From an uncultured Clostridium sp. (GTDB lineage Bacteria; Bacillota; Clostridia; Lachnospirales; Lachnospiraceae), in the NCBI GenBank assembly GCA_900549235.1, contig URNT01000012.1:24084-88083 (forward strand): a stretch of 64,000 bases of DNA, given 5' to 3'. The notes beneath the pieces were generated by a model. It searched no databases and was not told where the DNA came from. It saw nothing but the letters and a program-made list of their open reading frames with translations. Position 1 is the first letter of the stretch. Each line of letters begins with the position of its first letter. The position numbers and the translations under genes are program-made. This document shows positions 16,107 to 24,216 of this stretch, in pieces.

Positions 16107-17516
16107 ATGCGGAAAGAACTTCTGAGAAAATTCATACTGGTACTTCTGGCGGCGCTGTTTATAAGCAGCGTCATCTTTTATGTTGCCAGCAGCACCATTA
16201 TTCTGCGGACGGCAGAACGAGAAATGATCTATACCCTCCAGGCTCTGGACAGTGTACTGGACTATGACGGGGATCTGATGGGGCAGATGGAGCGCCTGGA
16301 GCAGTTTACTGATGGAAATACCAGCCGCGTCACCCTGATCAATACAGACGGTACGGTGGTGATGGATACAGACGCGGACGCAGGCGGGCTGGAAAACCAT
16401 ATGGACCGGGGGGAGGTGTCCGAGGCATTTAAAAATGGCACCGGCGCGGCCAGGCGTTTTTCTGAGACATTGAACAAAACCATGCTTTATACGGCCTACC
16501 GTTCCCCTCATTCGGATATGGTGCTGCGCCTGGCTGTGCCCTATCACGGGCTTCAGGAATACCTTCCTGTACTGCTGCCGGCTGTGGCAGTGAGCTTTCT
16601 GGCAGCCATGGCCTGCTCTGTGATTACTACCAGACGTTTTGTGGCCTCTGTGACCCGGCCTCTCAGCGATATTGCGAAGGAGATGCTGAAGGTAAAGGGA
16701 GATTATACGGAATTTCATTTTGAGCAGTGCCGGTATCCGGAGATCAATGTGATCGCGGAAACCACTACTGCCATGGCAAAACATGTAAAGGACTATCTGA
16801 CCCAGATTGAAAAGGAAAAGCATATCCGCCAGGAATTTTTCAGCAATGCCTCCCATGAGCTGAAGACCCCCATTACCTCCATCCGGGGCTATGCGGAGCT
16901 GTTAGAAAGCGGTATGATCCAGGATGAGGCCATGAAGCTGGACTTTGCGAAGCGGATCAAAAAGGAGGCTGGAAATATGGCCGGGCTCATCAATGATATT
17001 CTGATGATCTCAAGGCTTGAGGCAAAGGACGCCCAGGTGGATCTTTCAGAGGTGCGCGTCAGCCTTCTCTTAGATGATATTATCGATCAGCTCAAGCCTC
17101 AGGCAGCCTCCAGCCAGGTGTTTGTCCACGGAGACTGTCAGCCTATTTGTATCCGTGCCAACCTCCAGCAGATGAAGGAGCTTATCGGAAACCTTCTCAG
17201 CAACGCCATCAAATACAACCGTCCTGGCGGCCAGGTATGGGTCACTATCCGGGAGCAGGACGGCAATATGCTTTTAAAGGTGCGGGACAACGGTATGGGA
17301 ATCCCCGAGGAAAGCAGGGACAGGATCTTTGAACGCTTCTACCGGGTAGACAAGGGACGCAGCCGCAAGCAGGGCGGTACCGGGCTGGGGCTTGCGATTG
17401 TAAAGCATATTGTGGGGTATTACCATGGCAGCATACGGGTGGAGTCGGAAGTGGACCAGGGGACGGAGTTTACTGTATCGATTCCAATGAAATGGGAGGA
17501 GGAAAAGAGCGAATGA
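16107..17516 (+). CDS. Sensor histidine kinase, PhoR-like
   Basis: A 469-residue membrane kinase. Helix 1 is at about 9-30 and helix 2 at about 150-172, enclosing an extracytoplasmic sensor of about 120 residues. After a HAMP-like linker comes the dimerisation box with His250 (FFSNASHELKTPITSIRGYA), then the ATPase boxes NLLSNAIKYNRPG (N), VRDNGMGIPEE (G1), IFERFYRVDKGR (F) and GTGLGLAIVKHIV (G2). The architecture matches PhoR-type kinases. It is cotranscribed with the response regulator. The TGA at 17514 is followed in the same frame by 44 more open codons, discussed separately. Confidence 0.92.
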   Translation: MRKELLRKFILVLLAALFISSVIFYVASSTIILRTAEREMIYTLQALDSVLDYDGDLMGQMERLEQFTDGNTSRVTLINTDGTVVMDTDADAGGLENHMDRGEVSEAFKNGTGAARRFSETLNKTMLYTAYRSPHSDMVLRLAVPYHGLQEYLPVLLPAVAVSFLAAMACSVITTRRFVASVTRPLSDIAKEMLKVKGDYTEFHFEQCRYPEINVIAETTTAMAKHVKDYLTQIEKEKHIRQEFFSNASHELKTPITSIRGYAELLESGMIQDEAMKLDFAKRIKKEAGNMAGLINDILMISRLEAKDAQVDLSEVRVSLLLDDIIDQLKPQAASSQVFVHGDCQPICIRANLQQMKELIGNLLSNAIKYNRPGGQVWVTIREQDGNMLLKVRDNGMGIPEESRDRIFERFYRVDKGRSRKQGGTGLGLAIVKHIVGYYHGSIRVESEVDQGTEFTVSIPMKWEEEKSE

Positions 17517-17555
17517 ATTCTATATGGGATACCGCTGATCGGCGCCCCTGCCGGT

Positions 17556-17651
17556 ATGCAGGCTATGAGGAGGGCAAGAGAGATCAGCCGGGAGATCAAG
17601 AGAGGCGCCTGCGCTGTGGATTATGAGGACGGAAGAGTGGTTTTAAAATAA
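17556..17651 (+). pseudogene. Short ORF or gene remnant between the kinase and GNAT genes
   Basis: From 17517 to the TAA at 17649-17651 the kinase frame is open for 44 codons; an internal ATG at 17556 would give 31 residues (MQAMRRAREISREIKRG followed by an acidic end DYEDGRVVLK). The stop overlaps the GNAT start as TAATG. The composition is protein-like but no family is recognised and the ATG at 17556 has no good ribosome site. It may be the tail of a decayed gene or a small coupled ORF. Confidence 0.3.
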
Positions 17652-18112
17652 TGGAGCATATCAGACTGCGGCCCTACCAGTCCTCAGACTGCCGGGCTTT
17701 AACAGAATTGTTTTACGAGACGGTACACACCGTAAACCGGAAGGATTATACACAGGCCCAGGCAGATGCCTGGGCAGACGGAAAGCCGGACCTGAAAGCC
17801 TGGGACCGTTCTCTTAAAGCACATAGAAGCCTGGTGGCAGAGGCTGACGGACAGATCGCCGGGTTTGGAGACATGGACTCAGATGGGTATCTGGACAGGC
17901 TCTATGTTCATAAGGATTTCCAGGGCAGAGGCATCGCTTCGGCGGTCTGCGATGCCCTGGAGGCCGGCTGCCGGGCACAAATGTTTCTGACCCACGCCTC
18001 GATTACGGCCCGCCCGTTTTTTGAGGCCAGAGGCTACAAGGTCATAAAGGAGCAGCAGGTAGAGCGAAAGGGTCTGCTCCTTACAAATTTTGTAATGGAA
18101 AAACAGCGGTAA
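17651..18112 (+). CDS. GNAT-family N-acetyltransferase
   Basis: A 153-residue acetyltransferase. It begins with the GNAT strand IRLRPYQSSDCRALTELF, and the acetyl-CoA binding motif A is LDRLYVHKDFQGRGIASAV (V-x-x-x-x-Q-G-x-G-I/x). The end, ARPFFEARGYKVIKEQQVERKG, is typical of the YafP-like subgroup. The acceptor substrate is unknown. Its start overlaps the preceding stop as TAATG, and its 3' end overlaps the convergent LacI-ribokinase gene by 32 bases. Confidence 0.9.
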   Translation: MEHIRLRPYQSSDCRALTELFYETVHTVNRKDYTQAQADAWADGKPDLKAWDRSLKAHRSLVAEADGQIAGFGDMDSDGYLDRLYVHKDFQGRGIASAVCDALEAGCRAQMFLTHASITARPFFEARGYKVIKEQQVERKGLLLTNFVMEKQR

Positions 18113-19940
18113 GTTCCTCCTTGTATGGCATTCCCTGGGCTCCTCCCTGGCGGCTGACGCAGAGGCTGGCACTGTACTGGGCCATGGGAACCGCTTCTGT
18201 CAGGGAAAGCCCCTCTCCAAGGGCCCAGGCAAGAGCGCAGATAAAGGCATCTGCCCCGCCGGTGGAATCGGCTGTCTCAGTCCGCACAGCAGGAAGAAAG
18301 CCCTGCCACTGGCCGGAATGGACAAAACAGCCCCGTTTTCCTAAAGTAATGATCACAACGGGAAAGCCCAGGCTTCTGAAATAGGCGGCCTGGGAGGCCG
18401 GGTCAGCAGCAGGAGAGAGAAGGGCTGCCTCCTGCTCATTTGGAATAAAATAGTGGATCAGCTCTCCCAGGCCGGAAGGCAGGGAGAGAAGGGCTGCAGG
18501 CTTAAAGAGGATCTTTGCGCCTGCGGCCTTTGCTGTTTTGGCGGCCTCAAGGAGTGCCTCCTTCGGGATCTCGGAGGAAAGGAGGCAGAACTGGGCTTTC
18601 TTAAAAATGTCCTCCTCACGCCTTACATCCTCCGCTGTCAGGGATTCATTGGCCCCCGGCAGAAGGGTGATGGTGCTTTCGCCGTCTTTCTGGACATAGA
18701 TATAGGCCTTTCCAGTAGGAAGCTGGGGTTTTGCAGGCTGTCCCTTAAAGAGAACCTGCTCCTGCTCCAGGAAATCCAGGATCCTGCTTCCATCCTCATC
18801 CTGTCCCAGACAGCCGATAAGGGAAACCCCGCAGCCCAGCCGGGCGGCCCCGGCAGCCTGGTTCACTCCCTTTCCGCCTGGCTTTACCTGGACCTGCTGA
18901 ATCCGGGTTACAGTTCCGGCGGAGGGGACTTGGGTGACTCTGAAATCATAGTCCATGTGGATGCTTCCCACCACCACCACACGGGTACGGGGCAGTTCCG
19001 GCGAGGGCCCCAGGGTGCGTCCGGGGCGGAAAAAGGCAGAGGGAGGAGGAGAAAAACGGTCTTCTCCGGCCTTCTCCGCTTTCTGGAGACGGTGGAGAAG
19101 GGTCCGGCAGGCCGCCTTACCAAGCTCGCTCCAGGGCAGGACAAAGCCGCTGATCTGTGGGGCAAGGGCCGCTTCCGCCTCCTGATCCATCAGGGCTACA
19201 AGGGAAAGCTCTCCTGGAAGCTGCAGCTGCAGCTTCATGGCCAGGGAGTAAACTTCAGCCGCCTGGCTGTAAAGAGGGGCAGCAAGCCCGGTATAGTCAG
19301 CCAGAAGGCTGGATTGGCGGCTCAGTGCCTCAAGGGACAGGGCCATGCTTTCTTCGAAGGGAATGCCCTGATCAAAGAAGCACTGCTTAAAGCCCCAAAG
19401 CACAGGGGCACTGCGGGGATGCTCCGAAACAAGGCAGCCGATCCGCCGGTGGCCCTTTGCTATAAGCTGGCCTGCGCAGGCATATCCGTAGGTCTTAAGA
19501 TCCAGAGAAGGCTCCGGCTCCCTGCCTATCAGTAAAAAGGGGATGCCGGAGGCTTCAAGGGAGTGCTCTCCTTCCTGGCTGATCCCGTCTGCTTCTGCCA
19601 GGATCCCGTCCACCCGGCAGCTGTACAGGGCGTGAAGCCCCCGAATCTCCTCTCTATTCTCCCTAAGGAGTACACCGTAGCCAGCCTGTGCCGCTTCCTC
19701 AAGGACTCCGCTGATCAGGGAGGCGGACTCTCTCACATCTGTCACAAGAAGGCCTATAAGAAAGGTCCTTTGAGTTCCCCGGCTTCGTTGTTCCTCATAG
19801 GGGGTATAATGGTATTCGCCGACCAGCTTAAGGATCCTAAGCCGTGTTTCCTGATTGATGGTCTGGTCCTTGCCGTTGATCACCTTGGAAACAGTGGAAG
19901 GGGATACACCGGCCAGCTGCGCAAGCTCTTTTATAGTCAT
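18081..19940 (-). CDS. LacI-family regulator fused to a ribokinase (PfkB) domain
   Basis: A 619-residue fusion. Residues 1-50 are a LacI helix-turn-helix (TIKELAQLAGVSPSTVSKVINGK). About 60-300 is a periplasmic-binding-protein-like sensor domain (FLIGLLVTDVRES, GILAEADGIS, GHRRIGCLVSEH). From about 320 to the end is a PfkB sugar kinase: VVVGSIHMDYDFRV, KPGGKGVNQAAGAARLG, and the catalytic end DSTGGADAFICALAW, in which the usual GAGD reads GGAD but the base Asp is kept. The start at 19940 is the normal LacI N-terminus; the open frame extends 28 codons further with no such character. It is transcribed divergently from a second ribokinase and an ABC importer, which it probably represses. Whether the kinase half is active or senses sugar is unknown. 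Confidence 0.9.
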   Translation of the reverse strand: MTIKELAQLAGVSPSTVSKVINGKDQTINQETRLRILKLVGEYHYTPYEEQRSRGTQRTFLIGLLVTDVRESASLISGVLEEAAQAGYGVLLRENREEIRGLHALYSCRVDGILAEADGISQEGEHSLEASGIPFLLIGREPEPSLDLKTYGYACAGQLIAKGHRRIGCLVSEHPRSAPVLWGFKQCFFDQGIPFEESMALSLEALSRQSSLLADYTGLAAPLYSQAAEVYSLAMKLQLQLPGELSLVALMDQEAEAALAPQISGFVLPWSELGKAACRTLLHRLQKAEKAGEDRFSPPPSAFFRPGRTLGPSPELPRTRVVVVGSIHMDYDFRVTQVPSAGTVTRIQQVQVKPGGKGVNQAAGAARLGCGVSLIGCLGQDEDGSRILDFLEQEQVLFKGQPAKPQLPTGKAYIYVQKDGESTITLLPGANESLTAEDVRREEDIFKKAQFCLLSSEIPKEALLEAAKTAKAAGAKILFKPAALLSLPSGLGELIHYFIPNEQEAALLSPAADPASQAAYFRSLGFPVVIITLGKRGCFVHSGQWQGFLPAVRTETADSTGGADAFICALAWALGEGLSLTEAVPMAQYSASLCVSRQGGAQGMPYKEELTAVFPLQNL

Positions 19941-19989
19941 AGGTTTACCTCGGTTCTGCCGGAATGTCCCGGCATCAGTATGTAGATTT

Positions 19990-20018
19990 ATTATGAAAGG
20001 CCGAAGGCAGGTTGTCAA
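19990..20018 (-). promoter_or_regulatory. Promoter of the LacI-ribokinase gene
   Basis: On the minus strand TTGACA (20018-20013) and CATAAT (19995-19990) are separated by 17 bp. The start codon at 19940 lies about 43 bases after the predicted initiation point. Confidence 0.8.
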
Positions 20019-20058
20019 CCACATTTTTGTTTTGTTGTGTGCAATATCACTTAAATAG

Positions 20059-20087
20059 TTGACATTTTTATGGGAAAGTTATATGTT
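20059..20087 (+). promoter_or_regulatory. Promoter of the ribokinase gene
   Basis: TTGACA at 20059-20064 with TATGTT at 20082-20087, spacer 17 bp. A palindromic operator candidate lies about 20 bases downstream. Confidence 0.7.
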
Positions 20088-20108
20088 ATATATAGAAAAA
20101 CAATTTTC

Positions 20109-20122
20109 GGAAAATGTTTTCC
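20109..20122. promoter_or_regulatory. Candidate LacI-type operator
   Basis: GGAAAATGTTTTCC is an inverted repeat (GGAAAA/TTTTCC around TG) located just after the predicted initiation point of the ribokinase gene, where a repressor would block transcription. The obvious ligand is the divergently encoded LacI fusion. LacI operators usually have a CG centre, so this is not certain. Confidence 0.5.
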
Positions 20123-20170
20123 TTGTATTCTGAGAAATACACGGAAGGAAAATGAGAAAGGGGACTGCAT

Positions 20171-21085
20171 ATGAAGGTATTAAATTTCGGATCGCTGAAC
20201 ATCGATTACACCTACAGCGTGGATCATTTTGTGGAGGGAGGGGAGACCCTGTCCTCCAGGAGGCTGCAGGTATTTTCCGGCGGAAAGGGCTTAAACCAGT
20301 CTATCGCTCTCAGTAAAAGCGGGGCAGAGGTCTGGCACGCCGGGGCAGTGGGACAGTCGGAGGGAGAGTTTCTATTAGAGGAGCTCGAAAAGGCAGGGGT
20401 ACATACGGAGCTGGTGGCCCGCCTGGAGGAGAAAACCGGCCACGCCATCATTCAGAGAGACAAAGAGGGGGGAAACTGCATCCTTCTGTATGGAGGCGCC
20501 AACCAGCAGATCACACCCGAATTGGTGGATCATGTAATGGCGCAGTTTGAGAAGGGAGACTGGCTGGTGCTGCAAAATGAGATCAGTCAGATCGGTTATA
20601 TGATGGAAAGAGCCCATGAAAAGGGAATGAAGATCGTACTGAACCCGTCGCCTATGGACGAGAAAATTTTTACCTATCCACTGGAATATATTGATTATTT
20701 TCTTATGAATGAGATTGAAGGGGCTCAGCTGTGCCAGGGCTCTGAGACCAGGCCGGAAGAACTTCTTGCCAGGGCGGCGGCCCGCTTTCCGGGGGCCGGG
20801 ATCCTTTTGACCCTGGGAGGGGAGGGATCTCTGTTTTTTGACCATGGACAGCTTTTCAGACAGAAGGCTTACCGGGTAAAAGCAGTGGATACCACAGCGG
20901 CAGGGGATACCTTTACCGGATTTTTCATCGGCGGATTGATTCGGGGGATGAAGGTGGAGGAGGCCTTGAGCCTTGCGGGAGCAGCAGCAGCCATTGCTGT
21001 ATCAAGACCCGGTGCAGCCCCTTCGATTCCGGAGCTTAAGGAGGCAGAAGACTTTAAAAACAGAGTCGAGTCAGAATTGTACTAA
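20171..21085 (+). CDS. Ribokinase-like PfkB sugar kinase
   Basis: A 304-residue kinase that phosphorylates a sugar or nucleoside with ATP. The N-terminus has NFGSLNIDYTYSVDHFVEGGET and FSGGKGLNQSIALSKSG (ribokinase signature 1 with GGKG); the catalytic region is DTTAAGDTFTGFFIGGL with the base Asp in AAGD. The ribokinase type is supported by the NPSPMDEKI and LNEIEG-like NEIEGAQLCQG motifs. It is divergent from the LacI-ribokinase fusion and followed, after its own promoter, by the ABC importer. The exact substrate is not decided by the sequence. Confidence 0.88.
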   Translation: MKVLNFGSLNIDYTYSVDHFVEGGETLSSRRLQVFSGGKGLNQSIALSKSGAEVWHAGAVGQSEGEFLLEELEKAGVHTELVARLEEKTGHAIIQRDKEGGNCILLYGGANQQITPELVDHVMAQFEKGDWLVLQNEISQIGYMMERAHEKGMKIVLNPSPMDEKIFTYPLEYIDYFLMNEIEGAQLCQGSETRPEELLARAAARFPGAGILLTLGGEGSLFFDHGQLFRQKAYRVKAVDTTAAGDTFTGFFIGGLIRGMKVEEALSLAGAAAAIAVSRPGAAPSIPELKEAEDFKNRVESELY

Positions 21086-21135
21086 AAAAAATACACTTTA
21101 CTGCGTTGAAACCGCAAAAATTTAAAGTATTGAAA

Positions 21136-21164
21136 TTGACTCTGGTTTTATTTTGTAGTATGAT
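21136..21164 (+). promoter_or_regulatory. Promoter of the ABC importer genes
   Basis: TTGACT at 21136-21141 and TATGAT at 21159-21164 with a 17-bp spacer, 53 bases before the binding-protein start. Confidence 0.8.
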
Positions 21165-21216
21165 GGAAATTGTCTATGAAATGGACAAATTTTTGTATGG
21201 AAAAGAGGAGAGCATT

Positions 21217-22242
21217 ATGAAAAAATCATCAAAAGCTTTGTCTCTTATGCTTGCCGGAGTGATGGCTCTGTCCCTGACAGCCTGTGCCGGACAGACAGAG
21301 ACAGCGCCTTCTGCAGAATCGGCCCCGCAGACAGAGGGAAGCAGTGCAGAAGCTGCAGAGGGGGCTTCCTACCGCATCGGCATCTGCCAGCTGGTACAGC
21401 ATGAGGCTCTGGACGCAGCTACCCAGGGTTTCCAGGACGCGGTAAAGGAGGAACTGGGCGACGCGGTTACCTTTGATCTGCAGAACGCTCAGGGGGATTC
21501 CAACACCTGTTCTACCATTATCAACAGCTTTGTTTCCAGCGACGTGGATCTGATTATGGCAAATGCCACCGCGGCCCTTCAGGCAGCCCAGGCAGGCACC
21601 AATGAGATCCCTATTCTTGGAACCTCTGTAACGGAGTACGGCGTAGCCCTTGGCATTGATGATTTTAATGGCACCGTAGGCGGAAATATTTCCGGTACGG
21701 CTGACCTGGCACCCCTGGACGAGCAGGCAGCCATGCTTCATGAGCTGTTCCCGGATGCCAAGAATGTTGGTCTGTTATACTGCTCCGCAGAGGCAAATTC
21801 CCAGTATCAGGTAGATACAGTGAAGGCTGCCCTGGAGGAGCTTGGATATACCTGTGAATATTACGCGTTTTCCGATTCCAATGACCTGGCTACCATCGTG
21901 ACCAATGCGGCAGGTGCAAGTGATGTAATTTACATCCCCACCGACAACACAGCAGCAGCCAACACAGAGATCATTAATAACATCTGCCAGCCGGCAGGGG
22001 TTCCTGTGATCGCGGGCGAGGAGGGGATCTGCAGGGGCTGCGGCGTTGCGGCTCTGACCATCAGCTACTATGACCTTGGCGTGGCTACCGGCAAGATGGC
22101 AGTTAAGATCCTGACCGGCGAGTCTGATATTTCCCAGATGCCGGTTGAGTACGCGCCTCAGTTTACAAAGAAGTATAATCCTGCGATCTGTGAAGCTCTG
22201 GGAGTAGAGATTCCCGAGGGTTATGAGGCTATTGCCGAATAA
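21217..22242 (+). CDS. ABC importer substrate-binding lipoprotein (COG2984/PF04392 type)
   Basis: A 341-residue lipoprotein. The signal peptide ends with the lipobox LTAC (Cys about 22), followed by a Glu/Ser/Ala-rich tether to about residue 50. The binding domain starts YRIGICQLVQHEALDAATQGF, and contains DLIMANATAALQAA and KNVGLLYCSAEANSQYQ, typical of the ABC_sub_bind family that includes TrpX. It is distinct from the BmpA nucleoside family. The start at 21217 is fixed by the signal peptide; AAGAGGAG lies upstream. Known members bind tryptophan or tyrosine, but the ribokinase next door argues for another ligand here. The substrate is open. Confidence 0.88.
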   Translation: MKKSSKALSLMLAGVMALSLTACAGQTETAPSAESAPQTEGSSAEAAEGASYRIGICQLVQHEALDAATQGFQDAVKEELGDAVTFDLQNAQGDSNTCSTIINSFVSSDVDLIMANATAALQAAQAGTNEIPILGTSVTEYGVALGIDDFNGTVGGNISGTADLAPLDEQAAMLHELFPDAKNVGLLYCSAEANSQYQVDTVKAALEELGYTCEYYAFSDSNDLATIVTNAAGASDVIYIPTDNTAAANTEIINNICQPAGVPVIAGEEGICRGCGVAALTISYYDLGVATGKMAVKILTGESDISQMPVEYAPQFTKKYNPAICEALGVEIPEGYEAIAE

Positions 22243-22264
22243 AAGCAGGAAAAACGGCATAAAA

Positions 22265-22328
22265 GCCCCGAAGGCGGGGCGGCAGGGAAGCAGCGGGACC
22301 AGGCATTTTGCAGTCTCGCTGCCCTTTT
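22265..22328 (+). promoter_or_regulatory. Intercistronic hairpins (possible processing/attenuation site)
   Basis: GCCCCG/CGGGGC with loop AAGG (22265-22280) is followed by a second stem, GCAGCGGGAC (22290-22299) with GTCTCGCTGC (22313-22322), and then CCTTTT. Such elements between a binding-protein gene and its permease gene usually stabilise the first cistron and lower expression of the membrane parts. Confidence 0.55.
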
Positions 22329-22362
22329 GCGGATAAAGATAAAAATGACTGAGGTGAAAGAA

Positions 22363-23274
22363 ATGAACGTATTAAGCTTGATCAACGCATTGCCGGGAGC
22401 GGCCGCCCAGGGACTGATCTGGGGTATTATGGCCATCGGCGTGTACCTGACCTTCCGTATCCTGGATTTTGCGGATCTGACTGTAGACGGTTCCCTGTGT
22501 ACCGGCGGAGCGGTATGTATTATGCTGATGCTGGGAGGACACAACGTATGGGTGTCCATGGCGGCGGCTCTCATCGCTGGTATGGCGGCCGGACTTGTCA
22601 CTGGCCTTCTCCATACATTTATGGGGATCCCGGCCATCCTTTCCGGTATTCTGACCCAGCTGGGGCTGTATTCTGTTAACTTAAAGATCATGGGAAAGGC
22701 AAACCAGGCCATTAATGTAGACAAATATGACCTTCTGGTGTCTCTCCGCTTTATCAAGGGCGTTCCGTTTTTTAAAAATACCATCCTTCTGGTGGCGGTT
22801 ATGATCCTTGTGCTCATCTGTATCCTGTACTGGTTCTTTGGTACGGAGCTTGGCTGCTCCATCCGGGCTACCGGCTGCAATGACAGGATGGCCCGGGCCC
22901 AGGGCATCAACACCGATTTTAACCGGGTTCTGGGCCTGATGATTTCCAATGGCCTGGTGGCTCTTTCCGGCGCTCTTTTAGCCCAGTACCAGGGCTTTGC
23001 AGATATTAATATGGGCCGTGGAGCCATTGTCATTGGTCTGGCTGCGGTGATCATCGGGGAAGCGGTATTTGGAAAGGTGTTCCACAACTTCGGCTTCCGG
23101 CTTCTGGGTGTGGTACTTGGCTCCATTATTTATTATCTGGTACTTCAGGTGGTAATCTGGATGGGCATCGATACAGATCTGTTAAAGCTTCTGTCCGCAG
23201 TAGTGGTAGCTATTTTCCTGGCTGTTCCTACCTGGCAGGCGCGCTATTTCTCAAAAGCAGGAAAAAGGAGGTAA
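22363..23274 (+). CDS. ABC importer permease (COG4120 type)
   Basis: A 303-residue permease with about eight membrane helices, starting GAAAQGLIWGIMAIGVYLTFRILDFADLT, where the LDFADLTVDGS motif is characteristic of permeases paired with COG2984 binding proteins. The cytoplasmic coupling region is GTELGCSIRATGCNDRMARAQGIN. GAGGTGA lies about 6 bases before the ATG at 22363; ATG 22345 and TTG 22327 are less likely starts. It is cotranscribed with the ATPase gene six bases downstream and receives substrate from the lipoprotein encoded upstream. Confidence 0.88.
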   Translation: MNVLSLINALPGAAAQGLIWGIMAIGVYLTFRILDFADLTVDGSLCTGGAVCIMLMLGGHNVWVSMAAALIAGMAAGLVTGLLHTFMGIPAILSGILTQLGLYSVNLKIMGKANQAINVDKYDLLVSLRFIKGVPFFKNTILLVAVMILVLICILYWFFGTELGCSIRATGCNDRMARAQGINTDFNRVLGLMISNGLVALSGALLAQYQGFADINMGRGAIVIGLAAVIIGEAVFGKVFHNFGFRLLGVVLGSIIYYLVLQVVIWMGIDTDLLKLLSAVVVAIFLAVPTWQARYFSKAGKRR

Positions 23275-23280
23275 GGAACC

Positions 23281-24078
23281 ATGCTGGAGATTAAACATAT
23301 TTCAAAAACCTTTAACCCAGGTACGGTCAATGAAAAAAGAGCCTTAAAGGATCTGAGCCTTACCTTGAATAACGGTGATTTCGTTACAATTATCGGCGGA
23401 AACGGAGCAGGAAAGTCCACCCTGTTAAATGCTATCGCCGGGGTATGGCTGGTAGACGAGGGCCAGATCCTCATCGACGGCCAGGATGTGACCCGGCTTC
23501 CTGAGCATAAGCGGGCCGCCTTTATGGGACGTGTGTTCCAGGATCCCATGAACGGCACAGCTGCCACCATGGGCATCGAGGAAAATCTGGCCCTGGCCCT
23601 GAGAAGGGGAAGCCGCCGCTTTTTAAAGCCGGGGATTACAGCCCGGGAAAGAAAGCTGTACAGGGATCTTCTGATCCGTCTGGGACTGGGATTAGAGGAG
23701 CGCCTTACATCAAAGGTAGGGCTTTTATCCGGCGGCCAGAGACAGGCCCTCACTCTTCTTATGTCCACCCTGAAGCGGCCAAAGCTCCTTCTTCTGGACG
23801 AGCATACCGCAGCTCTGGATCCTCAGACGGCAAAGAAGGTGCTGGAGCTGACCAGTGAAATGGTAGCGGAGCAGAACCTGACCGCCCTGATGGTTACTCA
23901 CAATATGAAGGATGCCATACAGATTGGAAACCGCCTGATCATGATGAATGACGGAAATGTGATCTATGATGTGGCGGGACAGGAAAAGAAGAATCTGACG
24001 GTAGATGATCTGCTGAGGAAATTTGCGGAGGCCAGCGGCGGCGAGTTCGCAAATGACCGTATGATGCTGGCAAAATAA
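23281..24078 (+). CDS. ABC importer ATPase (COG1101 type)
   Basis: A 265-residue ATPase with Walker A GGNGAGKSTLLNA, Q-loop GRVFQDPMNGTA, signature LLSGGQRQALTLLM and Walker B LLLLDEHTAALDP; note DEH rather than the common DEP, which is typical of the COG1101 group. The H-loop is LMVTHNMKDA. AGGAGG precedes the ATG. It completes the importer with the permease and lipoprotein. Confidence 0.92.
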   Translation: MLEIKHISKTFNPGTVNEKRALKDLSLTLNNGDFVTIIGGNGAGKSTLLNAIAGVWLVDEGQILIDGQDVTRLPEHKRAAFMGRVFQDPMNGTAATMGIEENLALALRRGSRRFLKPGITARERKLYRDLLIRLGLGLEERLTSKVGLLSGGQRQALTLLMSTLKRPKLLLLDEHTAALDPQTAKKVLELTSEMVAEQNLTALMVTHNMKDAIQIGNRLIMMNDGNVIYDVAGQEKKNLTVDDLLRKFAEASGGEFANDRMMLAK

Positions 24079-24170
24079 GGGGATTGCAGCACTGTAACAG
24101 CTGCGGAATAAAATTTTAATAAAAAGTTCATATTTTCTCCTTTGCTTTTATGCTATACTCTACTCTGTAT

Positions 24171-24191
24171 GGGTGTCCCCTCTGGATACCC
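24171..24191 (+). other. 5'-leader hairpin before the NlpC/P60 gene
   Basis: GGGTGTCC (24171-24178) pairs with GGATACCC (24184-24191), one G-U pair, loop of five, 25 bases before the start codon. A TATACT -10 candidate is at 24154-24159 without a clear -35, so the hairpin would lie at the 5' end of the message and may stabilise it. Confidence 0.35.
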
Positions 24192-24216
24192 GAATAAATA
24201 ATGGAGACGATAGAAG

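Noticed and set aside
17514..17516. TGA at the end of the sensor kinase as a selenocysteine codon
   Set aside because: No SECIS-like hairpin is evident directly after it and the kinase is complete at the TGA; the following open frame is more likely a remnant or coincidence.
18453..19535. Plus-strand open frame of 360 codons
   Set aside because: It is antisense to the LacI-ribokinase fusion, which has recognisable domains along its whole length, and it has no protein features.
21086..21216. T-box before the TrpX-like binding protein gene
   Set aside because: Related trpXYZ operons can have T-boxes, but this leader is short and shows no T-box core sequence.
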